Source of the DNA: Agrocybe praecox
Lineage: Eukaryota > Basidiomycota > Agaricomycetes > Agaricales > Agrocybaceae
Direction of reading: 5' to 3'
Assembly: GCA_964017145.1 (NCBI GenBank)
Contig: CAXHKQ010000147.1
Location: 1-32,902 of the forward strand
Length of the DNA stretch: 32,902 nt
This document shows, piece by piece, positions 8,618 through 20,441 of this stretch. The notes beneath the pieces were generated by a model, which saw only the letters and a list, made by a program, of their open reading frames with translations, did no database searches and had not been told where the DNA came from. The position numbers were made by a program, and so were the translations under genes. Within the stretch, counting starts at the first letter, position 1, and every line of letters begins with the position of its first letter.

Positions 8618-10646
8618 GCAATGCATGTGCCGTCGTCCACGTATGATAGAAGTGATGTCTTGAGAGATATCTCTTCCATGTGGTATAACTTCATCACCGG
8701 AGCGATGTACAAAGCTGAGAGGACGGGGGACAGGGCGGAGCACTGTCCCACGCCGACATCCGCCTGCTGGGGGTCGAATGTGAACGAGTTCCACCTGTAT
8801 GAGGTGTATCGATCGACGAGGTAGGATGAGAAGAACCGCGCCACTAGTGGCGAGAACCCCTGCTTCCTGAGGATTGCCTTGAGCATGTCATGGTTAAGAG
8901 ATGGGAAGAACTGGGTGATGTCGAATGCGACCACGCTAGTCTTGAGTCCCTTAGTCCACCCGGTGCGAATCAGATGAGTAAGGTACAGCCCTGCGTCCGT
9001 GGTTGAGCGCTGTCGCACTCCTCCGACTTGGTTAGGATGAACAAGGTCAAACTTGATCATGTCGTATTGAAGACGATTCGAGATCATCTTCTCAATAAGT
9101 TTCCCCGTGGTATTCAACAGCACTATGGGCCGGAATGCCTTAGGGTCTGAGTATGTAGGTTTGCCCGGCTTCGGTATTATGACCGAAGTCGATTCCTTAA
9201 AGTGCCTCGGCCAATGCCCGACACGAATGCAGGCGTTGGCGAGGTCGATAAGAACTGGCCAGGACACATGGTCTGGGCCTGGGGAGGAAAGACTTGAACA
9301 AGACGCTAGCGCTTCATCCAATTCTAACTTGGAGAATGGGGGCCAGTCCCTCTCCTGAAGAGTAGGGAGGGGATCTAGCACTGTAAGATCTATCACTCGG
9401 CCAGAGGCCGAGTTGTAGGTGTTATGGAGGGCATCCCACAGGGAGTCCATTCCGTGGCAGGGCTGTCCTTGGTATTGGATAGCTTCACAGGCGGGCAACT
9501 TGCGCTGTTTGACCCATTCCATTAGGTCCCACGGGTGTCTGTTAGTGTATGCGATTTCTGTGACCCGAAGTTCAAAGAAGTCACGCTTGACATCCTTAAC
9601 GGTTTTGCAAAATGCTTTCCACTTCTCGTCGGTTTTATCCAGACGGTATGCGGCAAGCGAGTTTGTGCACTCGTCATTCCACCATGCCTTCGAGTGCTTT
9701 GTGATTCGGGTCTCCTTTGCATGGGCATCCCACGCAGCGGTGAAGACATCAGCAAGTGCTTGCGCAACTCACTTGACATCATCCCTGGTTTCGAGACGTT
9801 CTACCTCTATGGCAGTGACTTTCCCGGGCAGCTCGGTCTTCCACACTTTGTAAGCGTCAGAGCCTTTTGCGATTGTGAAGCGGATCACGTCTTCGACGTC
9901 ATCCCCTAGTTTGACAGAAGCTATCAACGGAATGTGATCCGTTCGCCCTGATGTTCCGGTGCACGAGTGACGCGACTTCTCGCTGACTCAGCAATCCTGC
10001 GGAATACCAGATCTATGACTGATGGCCGAAGGTCTGGGTTGTTGGATATAAATGTAGGGCCCGGATTGGACGGTTCCATTCATTCTAGGTCAAGTTCGGC
10101 GGCTACGTCAAGTAGCGCAATAGCATCCCACCGATGATACGTGACATTGGGGTCCTATATCCTCGAGTGTGTGTTGAAGTCGCCTCCCATATAATGAAAG
10201 TGTGGTAGTTCGTCGACATGGTCCTGTAAGAACCGAATGGCTGTGCTGGCTTCGTCTGAATATACATTCATGAAGTTATAAGTCTCATTGCCTTGAAACA
10301 ACGAGAGAACAAAGATGTCACAATGATCAATAAGATCTTGCCTCATCGAAGGTTGGAGCCTCTCAAGCCTTTTGGACACATATGCCATGACCCGAGGGGG
10401 AATCTCCTCATTTTCCGGGGGGCGTACCATATACAACCATGCTGGATGCATAGGCACGCCGACGATGTTATCACCCTCCTTATTAGATGAGGAGGGCGCT
10501 TGTCTTATTATCCGCCAAGGTGGTTCTTGTACAAAGATAACGTCAACAGTATCTATTAACGTTTCGAGGAGCACGGTCAAGTAATCATATTTCTTGGCTA
10601 CATTGTACGAGTATATACTAATCTCCCTGCCTAGGCCGTTGCGCAT
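8618..10646 (-). pseudogene. LINE ORF2 (endonuclease plus reverse transcriptase), decayed and 3'-truncated
   Basis: ORF2 starts at ATG 10646, overlapping the ORF1 stop as TAATG. The first part is an APE-like endonuclease: SIYSYNVAKKYDYL, FVQEPPW, then GGDFNTHSR. The RT domain follows (about 9300-8620): FRPIVLLNTTGKLIEKMISNRL, GVRQRSTTDA, FDITQFFPSLNHDML, and the catalytic SYVDDGT near 8650. In-frame stops fall at 10155-10157 (TAG), 10080-10082 (TGA) and 9769-9771 (TGA). The first two sit where Trp fits (RI-W-DPNVTYHRW, LE-W-MEPSNPG). A frameshift near 9940-9950 joins QG to RTDHIPLIASVKL. The copy ends abruptly just after the YVDD box, so the thumb and any RNase H are lost. It is a dead LINE of Tad/L1/jockey type; the clade is not certain. 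Confidence 0.9.
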
Positions 10647-12253
10647 TAAGCTACGGGAAGGGGGTTAGTACGATCACGGACGTTCTGTCGAATACGACGA
10701 ACCTCTGCATATTTGCCATCGATCCAAGCACGATCCAAGCGGTTGATCCAGAACTTGCATTTATGCGAGTTCGCAGCATGGTCCCCCTTGCAATTGACGC
10801 AATAGGCCGTGTGAGGGCACGGCTGGCCAGCAGGGGTGGGTTCGAGTGGTGGGTTCGCTTTCGCGTTCCCTTTGCAACATTTGGCGATGTCACGATGTTC
10901 ATCTGCCCTATGTGGTCCCATGCAATGGGGGCAGGATGCGGCACGAAGCCTGCATCCTTTGTCGGAGTGGCCCCATCGCCAGCAGCGCTGGCACAGGGGA
11001 ACACCGGTGTGGGTGGTGGTGGGTTGAATCTCGCACAGCCTTCCAAGGACCATAACAGACTTGTTAATAATCTGTTTGGCGCGGGTACTGGACTTAGAGT
11101 CCCAGATGTCGATGTAGGCCATACCCATGGTGCTGGCCGGGGAGTTATGTACTATGCGTGCTTCACATGCAAAGTATAAGTTGCCGCTGAGTGGAGAGGA
11201 CTTGAGGGCCCCCTGCACTATGTCGGAAGTGATTCTTGACGTCCTTGCGGCGTCAGTGTAGTACAGGACATCCACTATGCGGATGAACGATGTGGCAACC
11301 GAGAGGCTGACGGTGATCCTGGCAGCGACCTGGTTGAATGATGCGTTAGCTTGACCTCGAAGGTATTCAAGGTCCCGCTCGTTAGCCACACCGTCGGTGT
11401 GGAGGGTATACCCTGCATAAGCCGGGGCCATTGACAGGATTTGAAGTGTGGAGCCCCCATCACGCAGAGCGCGGCGGGCACGAACGATGTATAGGTTGAA
11501 GTCGCATGTTGGGATTGCGCTTTCAAACTGTATGAGGACCTGTCTTCTTGACGGTCCACCTGCGACGAAGGAGGGGAGCTGGGACTTGCGCTTTCGCGAC
11601 TTTGTCGGCCCCGCTGCATTCTGATTGGTTGCCTGTGCCACTGCGTTTACAGGCAAATGAGGTGTGACCTTCGTGAGTTGCGCGACAGTCACAGGTTGTT
11701 TCGGTCCTTGACCTAGGCGAGAGGCATATGACCCCTTGCCTGAACCAGCGGTCTGATGAGACGGGAGCGGTGGCACGATTCTTCCGAACCGAGTCTCCGG
11801 CACCTTGGGTTGCTGCATCGGCTGTGTAATAGCCAGTGCTTTGGGAGTAGGCTTCTTGGGCCCAGACCCTGAGGGTCCGGGCTTCTGAGGCCGTGTGGGA
11901 GGAGGAACCTCCCTTTGCTTCCCCTTGTCCGTGCGCGGTGGGGGTCGTGGGGTGATGAGGGCTGCCTCGCTGAGGCTGCCCCCACTGGGTTGTTGGGGTG
12001 GGGTCTTTGGGTCCTCCACCATTCCTGACCAGTCTCCGGTCATTGGCTGACCAGGCTCGTCGACTTGCATGTTGCCCTCTGTGTCGTCGAAGGACCTGAG
12101 AGCACGGATGCGCCTGGTGTTGGCGGCTACGTCGAACATCGTCTCGGCCAGGTGTTGTATCGGGGGCCCCGGATAGGAGCTCGTCGCGTTCGGGTTGGTT
12201 GGCTAATCGTTCCAGCCAGCAGTTGGTCGCCATGAGGGCACGGCGGATTTGTT
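10646..12253 (-). pseudogene. LINE ORF1 (gag-like), second copy, with three zinc knuckles
   Basis: An open frame of 497 residues runs from 12139 to 10646. Upstream similarity to the first copy continues to about 12253 in another frame (MATNCWLERLANQPERDELLSGAPD), so a small deletion near 12163 shifts the frame, and the true N-terminus is missing. The C-terminal third carries three CCHC-type knuckles: CQRCWRWGHSDKGC near 383, CPHCMGPH...C near 404, and CVNCKGDHAANSHKC near 449. These are typical of LINE ORF1 RNA-binding proteins. It ends NPLPVA then TAA, whose last A is the A of the ORF2 ATG (TAATG). The first copy at 411-2304 is close to this one where they overlap. Confidence 0.88.
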
Positions 12254-12384
12254 AGAATTTGCCCTCCAAGTCCCCACCTTCCAGACTCCATCACACTTCT
12301 GTCATCCTGAAACATGTTTTACGTTTCTTACTTGTTTCATCATCTGTTACATGTTTCACGTTCTCTTACATGTTCCATCTTCTC
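12254..12384. other. Unassigned segment between LINE and copia LTR
   Basis: About 130 bases with no match elsewhere in the window. They begin TGTTAGAATTTG at about 12250, resembling one end of the copia LTR family (TGTTAGAAATTG), and contain repeated ACATGTTTCACGTT-like phrases. This may be a fragment of a related LTR interrupted by the next element. Confidence 0.4.
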
Positions 12385-12845
12385 TGTTGAAATTAGTGAT
12401 CAAACACTTTGATTCTGGACTTGTACATATGAACTTTACATAGATTTCGGTGTTTTTCCCTGTTTTTGGACAGTATTTCGTAAATAACTATTTATAGAGT
12501 AGAGCTATGGACGAGATCTTTCTAGATTCGGAATCTCCTTAATGAGACGAATCCGGCAGTATATAATATGTAGCGTAGAACTTCGTTTGGTGCACCACTA
12601 ATTTCGAACGCGATATTGTGGGCACCTATATTCACACTTAGGGATTTTTGGGGTAAATAGGAACAAACAAAGCAGTATTCCTACTATGTCTGGGGAGTAC
12701 TCAAGACACTAGATTGGGATTTTGGTTATACAGAAGCAATATACTATTTTCATTAAGACTAGTCATTGTTGTGCACTTGAGACTTGACTTTACTGTTGAC
12801 TATAAGTCTATTGACTATTGGTTACACTATTGTCAATTTCTACCA
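12385..12845 (+). mobile_element. 5' LTR of a Ty1/copia element
   Basis: It starts TGTTGAAATTAG and ends AATTTCTACCA. The start and end are fixed by alignment to the solo LTR 1040-1592, whose ends are proven by a target duplication. Length is 461 bp. It contains a TATAAATAG-like box on the opposite reading and ATATAATATG near 12560. It is followed immediately by the primer-binding site and then the gag-pol frame. Confidence 0.88.
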
Positions 12846-12863
12846 GGTTATGGACCCCGGCTT
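12846..12863 (+). other. Copia primer-binding site, anticodon-arm (half-tRNA) type
   Basis: GGTTATGGACCCCGGC directly follows the LTR. It is nearly complementary to the anticodon stem-loop region of initiator methionine tRNA (CAT anticodon inside), as in Drosophila copia, whose minus-strand synthesis is primed by a tRNA-iMet half. It is not complementary to a tRNA 3' CCA end (no TGG start at the LTR edge). Confidence 0.7.
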
Positions 12864-12966
12864 ATAAACTTGGCTATACAATTGATTAAGTCTATTGCTG
12901 TCTGTTATTGAACTTGGGGGATTACAACTTGACTACAAAGTTGACTATTGATTTGGGATTACAATT

Positions 12967-14613
12967 ATGTCTACATCAGACAACAATACAGTTGCTAAAG
13001 TGAAGCCATTGTCTAATTCAAACTACACTGAATGGTGTGGTGAGATGAAGGCTTGGCTAATGCGAAATGGGCTATGGAGGCTAGTGGCTGGCAAGGAGAC
13101 CAAGCCATCAGATTCAGATGCTTTAAACAAATGGGAGATCAAGGCAGAGAGGGCAGCAGGAGAGATCTACCTATTGGTAGAAAGTGATCAGAGGGTACAT
13201 TTCAGAGGGCATGAGGAGGATCCTATCAAAATGTGGTCATTGTTGGAAGCTGCACACCTATCAAAGAAACCTGGAGCAAGGTTCAATGCTTATGATGACC
13301 TGTTCTCTATCAGGAAACAGGATGATGAAACTTTGGTGGATTTGGGAACCAGGATAGAGAAAGCTATGCAGGCAATTCAAAACCTGTGTCCTACCGACTT
13401 CAAGATTGAGACGTTGGATGAAGAACTCCAATGCATGGCGCTTATACGTGCTTTGCCCGAGGAGTACCATCACCTTACAATGCCTCTTTTGTTGTTGGAT
13501 AAACTGGACAAGTCAGTAATAATCCAGGCATTCCGAAGCGAGGAGTTGAATCGACAACGTCAAACTGGAGGAGAATCGCTCAATCAGGCCAAGGCAGGTG
13601 GTAATGGATATAGAGGGCAGAGGAAGCAGTGGAATCCGCAAAATGGGGGAAATAGGCCACAGGAGGATCGAGATACATGTCGCTACTGCAAGGAGAAAGG
13701 TCACTGGGCGCATAATTTCCCTGAGCTTGCAAAGAAGAAGCATAATACAGAGAGTGCCAAAAAGGCAGATGAAGAGAAAGCTGCAGCAGTGACAGAATTT
13801 GCTGGCAAGGCAAGTGCTGTTGCTGAACATGAAGTCAATTCTACATCTTCTAATGTTTTTCATTGGAATACTGATACAGGTGCCACTTCTAATATGACCC
13901 CTCATCAAAATTGGATCCGCAATTATACCCCTTATCGTGTTCCTATTAGACTAGCAGATCATAGAGTTATATATTCAGAAGGTGTTGGTACTGTTGTGTT
14001 TAGACCCATAGTTAGAGGCAAACAATTTGGAGATGTAGAATTCACTAGAGTACTTCACGTTCCCGCACTTTGTAATAATCTTCTTGCTGTTTTATATTTG
14101 ACAAAAAATAAGGGCATAGATGTACATATTTCACATGATAAATTTGCTTTTTCACAACACAAGAAACTCCTATTCACTGCTACTATTGATAATGATAATA
14201 TATGGTATTTAGATGGTTCAATAGTAGATATAATGGAGAATGTACATTTGGCTTCAACACTGCCTCTTGATTTGTCTCTTTGGCATAAACGGTTAGGACA
14301 CCACAACTATGATGGGATTAAGTTGATGATGAAGAATAATCTAGTTGATGGTTTGACTATTGATTCAAAAGCAAAGCCAGATCCTATTTGTGAGCCATGT
14401 CTAGCTGGCAAGATGCATGCAAACCCATTCCCGTCATCAGAAAACAGAGCTACAGATGTGTTGGAATTGATTCATTCAGACGTACATGATGTTGCTGCTT
14501 CCGCCTTTGAAATTTTTTATGATGGCCAGCTTTTATGGTCCTTTATCGGCCACGGTCATCACGACTACTTCATGGGCTCTATCGATTACGATCTTTTCGT
14601 CAAATCTTCGTAG
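12967..14613 (+). pseudogene. Ty1/copia gag-pol, truncated inside integrase
   Basis: The frame starts at ATG 12967. Residues 1-200 are a copia-type Gag (SNYTEWCGEMKAWLMRNGLW, UBN2-like). Near 237-250 a CCHC knuckle reads CRYCKEKGHWAHNF, where the last Cys is replaced by Phe. The protease has DTGATSNMT near 302. The GAG-pre-integrase zinc region reads LWHKRLGHHNYDG...CEPCLAGKMHANPF near 438-490. The integrase core begins ELIHSDVH near 500 and then leaves the family consensus at about position 14490. The remaining 40 codons are unrelated sequence read through to a TAG. RT, RNase H and the 3' LTR are absent. The element can no longer move by itself. Confidence 0.9.
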
Positions 14614-16446
14614 ACATATATACATGTTAAATATCTCCGTGAGTGAAGCTTATACAAGTGTACACAAGCAGTCCTGATTTTGTTTTTCCAGGCATGTTGT
14701 TCCGTGGCCATGAGCAACTTACCTGCCATTATGCGCCCCATATACAACTATGTGTTCCCTAGGACTGAAGAGTCGACGGCGGATTTGGACAGACATTCTC
14801 CGTTGCCAAGTGTGTTGACTCTCACAGAAGTCTACACCGACTACAAGTCTCACTCAAGCCCGGCTCCATGTGAAAACCTCTCTAATCAGCCGCTCGGTTG
14901 AAGTCAGCACTAACAGCTCCTGTTTAAATATCTAATGCATCACCTTAGCCATGGCTGGCCATTGTCTATTCATATGTTCTTAAAAACTGTGCATGTCGAT
15001 GTGTGAAGGGGAAATTTCATCAATCATTCCAGAAGAAATTGAACGTGTTGAACAGGAACTCCACTGAACACTTCGAGTGAGAAGCAGGTGCTGAGGGCAA
15101 AGATGTCGCTACCACACAAGCTGAACGAGATGGTGACCGGCTTCATAATCAGTCTCCTCGTTTGACCTCCTGAAAGTCGTTACTTGTCATCTGGTTTCTG
15201 CTGTTCTCAGATGAGTAGACTTGCTGTGATTGCATAGTTTGACTTATCAGATGGTCTAATAATCAGATTTGAAGAGGATGTGAGTGTTGCTGAGAAGCTT
15301 TTCATGTTTGAATCCCTGGCCAGAAAAGAACGAGGCATAATAACAATTTTGTCGGGGAGTGGAGGCATACTTGTGTTAAAATTCACTTCTACGAAAATTT
15401 CCGACAACATTAGCCAGTATTTGATCAAGGACCGAAGCATACCTCGGACAAGAAACTCAATATATGCACACATGCGCCCATAAGAACCAGACACAGAAGA
15501 AAATTCAGGATATAGCAACGATTCATATACGTGCCAGTTGAACAGCGTTGGATGACACCACAAGTGATGACTGGATCTGTGAAAATGTTCCTGAAGTGCT
15601 TGATCCTGCGGTCTACCTTCCTAGGCCTCTTTTGATCATGGTTGATAGTAGTTACAAACCAGTACGACGTCTCTGATATACTAGGCTTGGACACATATAG
15701 GTGTGCGGGAGGTTGAAGTATTTGACACAGGCTCACAGTAGATCGGGAGGTTTTACCCATAGCTAGACCCTAAATTAATATGATTGCCAGCAGATACTGG
15801 AATTTGAAGAAATGATGAGCCATGCGATTTGCAGAGGAAAGAGACGAATGGCGAAATGGCTCAATCATGCCTGACAGTACGAAAGAATGTAACAGTATAG
15901 GTGCATGCCAACGAAAGGTGATTCTAATTTGAACTTGCATGAACGCTGCTGCATCCCGTAATCTAAACAGGGTACCACACGGTTCTGGAACGGCGATCAC
16001 CTGATGTGGACCTGAAATAGAGTTTTTCCTGGAGAACATATTGGAAATATTCCCCGACATCATATACATAATAGAATCTGCAGATATAGAGTAAATTTTC
16101 CCGGACATCAAATCTTGGGAATATGTGGAGAAAAAAAAATTGACCGGCAGACATAATGGGGAATCATCGAGAATATATTACTCATTTGATCTCAATATGA
16201 TCCTGAGGAATCTTTTGGACATATTGGGATCTTAATTGGGGAATAATGGTATTTTCCCCTCCAATCAAAATATGATTATAATACTAATAAGGCTCAGATT
16301 TGTGCCCAATTTAATCGGGGATCATAGAAGCCAATACTTGTAGTGTATCTATTTAATACTTTTTGTTCAGAAAACTTAACAATTTTACTTTTATATAGCA
16401 CTTATTTTACTTCAAAATCTTGTATATTATATGTCTTACATACACA
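14614..16446. other. 1.8 kb without a recognisable gene
   Basis: Short open stretches exist on both strands but none matches a family I know. A possible spliced remnant on the + strand has a donor near 14638 (GTGAGTG) and an acceptor near 14690 (TTTTTCCAG). On the - strand, 15760-15560 contains a plausible protein phrase (SETSYWFVTTINHDQKRPRKVDRRIKHF, given here only as a description of position) without support. From about 16030 to 16345 there are scattered short repeats of the type CCCCGACATCA, CCCGGACATCA and GGGGAATCATC/GGGGAATAATGG in both orientations. These may be subterminal sequence of the KDZ element that follows. Confidence 0.4.
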
Positions 16447-19400
16447 TCAGTCATCATTTGTATACCAATCATATTCTGGATTTCCAAACTGATCACTAAG
16501 TGCATCTGCTTCCATATTATTGAATAACTCTGCATCATTCATCTCTTCTTCATTATCATTTTTTTCATCACTACTATAATCATTGTCACTTGGCAATTCC
16601 TCATTCATTTCCTCCTCTTCATCCTCAATATAGCTTTCAGAAAATTCATAGGCATGTGCAGCTTGAAGTTCATCATAGGTTGGACCCCAGCTGTCTTCCA
16701 AGGTTTGTGAAATATATCTGATATTTGGTATCCATGCTAAGCAAAGTCGCAAAAGATAATTTTTTCTTTCTTGCAACTGATGAACTACTCCATGTTCTTT
16801 ATCTTCCTTTGCCCATTCTATACCTTTTTCAATGACACCCCACTCTTCTTGGATCCATTGTTGCATAGATACAACTTCAGCCTTTAAACGTCTTTTCTCT
16901 TCAATGCATCGATCATGCTGAAGAAGTAACTTTATCCCCTTTCGAACATTTTCATTGCCAAGCCAGTCAGGTATAATCATTGATCCATCTTCATTTTCAG
17001 TCAAGCCAACATCCTGCCAGATATTATCATCGACATCAAGTTTAAACAAGCCCTCTGTTTCAATTTGGACAGGTGATATTGCTCCTTGTGGTGCACATTT
17101 TGCTTTTAATAATGCTTTTAATTCCCTACAGACTTTATTATAGTTCTGAGAAAGTGTAAGAATTCCTGGTTCCTTCCGTTTAAGCTGTTTTTCAGCATGA
17201 TTCTGGAGTTTTGTATGATTCACAGTGCTTCGATAAGCTCTTTCAATGCTTTCAAGTTCAAACTTGTGTTGACGAAGACAGTCTCGGATACGCTGCTTTA
17301 AAGCCAAAGCATTCATTCTTATCTTTAGGAATTCACTTCCTAGTAAAGTATCCAGCTTTAGTCGACCATCAATAGAAAGCTTGGTCTTCTTTGTAACAAT
17401 AGCTTTTTGCTGACGTGTGATCTTGACATCAAGTTCACTTATGATTTCTCCTATTGTGCTAGCATCAAAGCCTTCTGAATATGTTCCTGTTTCAAGCATT
17501 CTCTCAGCTTCCTTCAATTGCTGCTTATGATCTTTTATGTTGCTCGTGAGCACCATGATCTCTTCAATTTCCTTGTTGGCTAAATTTTTGTTTTGCCGTT
17601 TCAAAGGCTTTGTTTGCTCCTTGACTTGTGCATCCCATTGTTCTCGTATATACTCTTCTGTATGCCCTTTTTCATATACTTTATCAAGCTCTTCAGAAGC
17701 TTCTTTTTGTTTCTGATCCATGTTAATCCATTTCTTTTTAACCCATAATCCAAGTCCTAGTAAACTCTTTGTATCCCGATGTTTGATTTTGGTATCAATT
17801 GTATAAAGTCATGTATAGTAGCCTGAGACTTGGCAAGATGGAATTAATGGCTTGATTGCACTCCAGAAGTGTTCACAGCCTTCACCATCAGTTAAACCAA
17901 ATCCTTTACACTTCCGAGGATGATAGATTATTTGACAAGGCCATTGGTGGCCATAAGCATGGAAGACAGATATTCCAAATGTGATGCGATCAAGAAAATC
18001 ATCTAAGAACCCATACTTTGCACAGCTCCTGTGTAATTGGCATCCAATATCATAAAGGACTCCAATTTTCATATTTTCAGGAATATGTTGAAATAATTTA
18101 TCAAGCAGAGATAAAGCATAATGCTGCTTTTCTCCTGCTGATGTCATATTTGCAAGCCAAAGTACACGGTCATGACGGCATAATATAGCCATTAAGCCAG
18201 TATCAGCAAAGAATAGAGTGGAAGCTTTAACATGGCACTCATTTGCAGCAGTAAATGAATCATTGAATTCATCCAAAATAGAAATGGGGACTTTCATGTT
18301 ATGTTCATAATCAGGACCACTTGATTCTGGCACTGGCACAGACTTGGACTTTGTTCGTTTTTTTGTTTTGTCCTGTGGTTTGCTTGGCCGGATCTCTTCT
18401 ACATGTTTTTCCATAGCATCAAGTTCATCTTTTGAAATAAAAATGGTTTCTGGATGCATACGAGGCACTTGCCATGCTTTACCTTGTGATTTGCAACACT
18501 TTTGAGTAAAGCAGGCATCAATGCATACAATTGCAACAACACTGAAGTGATTTTGAGATAAGTAAAGGATTCAGATTGTAATTACTTACAGATCATCAGG
18601 TTTCTGCCAATTCTTTCCACCAAAGCATAAAGGGCAGTGTTCATGCAAGTATTCACTTGGTCGATGCAAGTGTGTCTTGTCTTGTTTCATTTATTTCAAA
18701 TTTGCACATTTTCACATTTCAAAAGTTCATACCTGCTGAAGGAGTTTCTTCTCTTGGTAACTGTTGTGGTTCATGAACAGTATCCTCTGTAAGAAGAGTT
18801 AGGTAATGATATCATATTATATTTTCTGTCTTACCTTCATCATCATCCATAGATAAAACAGATCCACATATGTTATCCAAGTAATCACGGATTACCAGAT
18901 TCTTAGTGTCAGTTAGCATAGCATACCAATGCAATGCATTGCCAAATCGCCCGCGCAAGCTGTCCTATATTAAAATATTAAATTTTTGCTCTTCATGACT
19001 TTGGAAAAACTTACTCGGGTTTTGAGTTTAAATTTTTGAGCACTTAAAAACCCTTCTAAAGTTTCACACCAAGCTGTTGTATTGGGAGCAGCATTAACAA
19101 ATAGCTCCCGAGCAAAATCCAGAACATTCAAATCAACTGCAAGTGTAGGTTCAAGTGGTGCACATGGAAATAGCCCAAGTGAGAGGAGTTGAAGAGCAGG
19201 CTCAGTGCAAGTGCAAAGAGAAATCTTTTCAATTCCTGTTGAATTGTTAGATCCATACAAGAAATATCAAATAACTTAACACTTACTTTCAAAGAAAATG
19301 CAAGATACTTCCAGAGTGTGACCCAGATGACAGCCTGTGCAGTTTGAGGAATTTGCAAGGTTTTTGACATTCCATAGGCTTTGAGTCTCTGCTAAAAGAT

Positions 19401-19752
19401 CCATATAGGGTTTGAGCAAGGCAGGTATGATATCTTCACTCCACTTGTGCCATTGTTGTTGTTTCTTCATTGATCGATTGTCAATATGAACTTCATTGTC
19501 CATGTTGTCGCTGATATTGACAATGCCTTCACCACCATGCAGTGATTCTACTGGAGATGAGGGTGCACTAGACTGTGTATGTTGTGAATAGACCCCAGAC
19601 GGTGCATATACAAGTCCTCTTAGTCCATATGCAAGACCTCCCATGCCATAAGGCCGTTGGTCTGTTAAAGCTTCTACTGGCACAAGACCTCGATTAGAAG
19701 TATCAATAGAAGGGATTACAATATTTGCTGCTCTTCGGAATGCTTTTGGCAT
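16447..19752 (-). pseudogene. KDZ-family transposase, seven exons, one nonsense codon
   Basis: The gene starts at ATG 19752 (MPKAFRRAANIV). Inferred introns, all short with GT...AG: 19286-19236, 19014-18965, 18834-18787, about 18732-18680 and 18589-18542. Exon 1 holds WHKWSEDIIPALLKPYM, the usual KDZ N-terminal helix. A CxC2-like cysteine cluster follows (CTGCHLGH, CTCTEPALQLL, RGRFGNALHWYAML, CPLCFGG, CIDACFTQKCCK). The KDZ catalytic block lies in 18468-17809: FADTGLMAILCRHDR, VLYDIGCQ, FHAYGHQWPCQ, GLTDGEGCEHFWSAIKPLIPS. It is separated from the C-terminal 424 residues (coiled, acidic end) by a single in-frame TGA at 17809-17811, after VSGYYT. The sequence beyond continues as LYTIDTKIKHRDTKSLLGLGLWVKKKW, so an Arg codon (CGA) has probably become TGA. 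KDZ transposases cut and paste DNA transposons and are abundant in mushrooms. Terminal repeats of this element were not found. Confidence 0.9.
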
Positions 19753-20053
19753 GATGGAGGAAAGAAAAAAAGAAAGAAAACATACATATCAGACTTTGAT
19801 CACCTTTATATATATTCTAAATATAACTGACAGAACATTCACAGACTATTAATAAAAAACTTTTTAAACTTTTATATACAAATTCAAAGATTTTCACTTA
19901 ACAAGACATAAGAGACAGTTTATTTTTATACCTTTATGCAATTTTCAAAAATATCTCATGAAAATTCACACAAGCAGACAAGAAACAACACTTTATTGTT
20001 TGTACTGGGAATTCTTAAAGTACCGCTAGAATTCCTGAAGAGCGGGGCAAGAG

Positions 20054-20105
20054 AGGGCTTTACACTCCCCCACTGATTCCTGACGGAGTCCAGTGGAGTC
20101 CGGTA
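20054..20105 (+). repeat. Left terminal inverted repeat
   Basis: Reads AGGGCTTTACACTCCCCCAC... and ends GGAGTCCGGTA. The right partner at 25628-25679 is the inverted copy. GGAGTCC occurs twice within it. Confidence 0.88.
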
Positions 20106-20441
20106 CTTTTTGCACTTTTCCAAATGGCTGGTAGCCCCAGCCAAGCTCGAGTACTGGACTCCACCTGGATTGGGGGTGGACTGGGTCTCATACTGGACTC
20201 GGCACCGGAATATGGTGGACTGGACTCAATCTGGACTCAATCTGGACTCAACATGGACTGTTATATGTTTTATTTTATTTTTTCATGGTTATTTTGTCAT
20301 TTCTGCGAAAACCGTAACATATTACGTCATATTTGATGTTTGATAAATGTATTTCGAATATTTTAGGAATTTACGTAATTTTTTCATAATTTTAAGAGGT
20401 CCGTGTGACATACAAACAACAATTTTCGCAAAATTCCCAAA

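Noticed and set aside
10205..10225. CGACATGGTC resembling the hairpin core
   Set aside because: It lies in LINE ORF2 coding sequence, the flanks do not form a contiguous stem and the first core base differs.
15425..15760. 111-codon - strand frame with a hydrophobic C-terminal half
   Set aside because: No recognisable family, and the surrounding frames on both strands are equally open; left as unassigned DNA.
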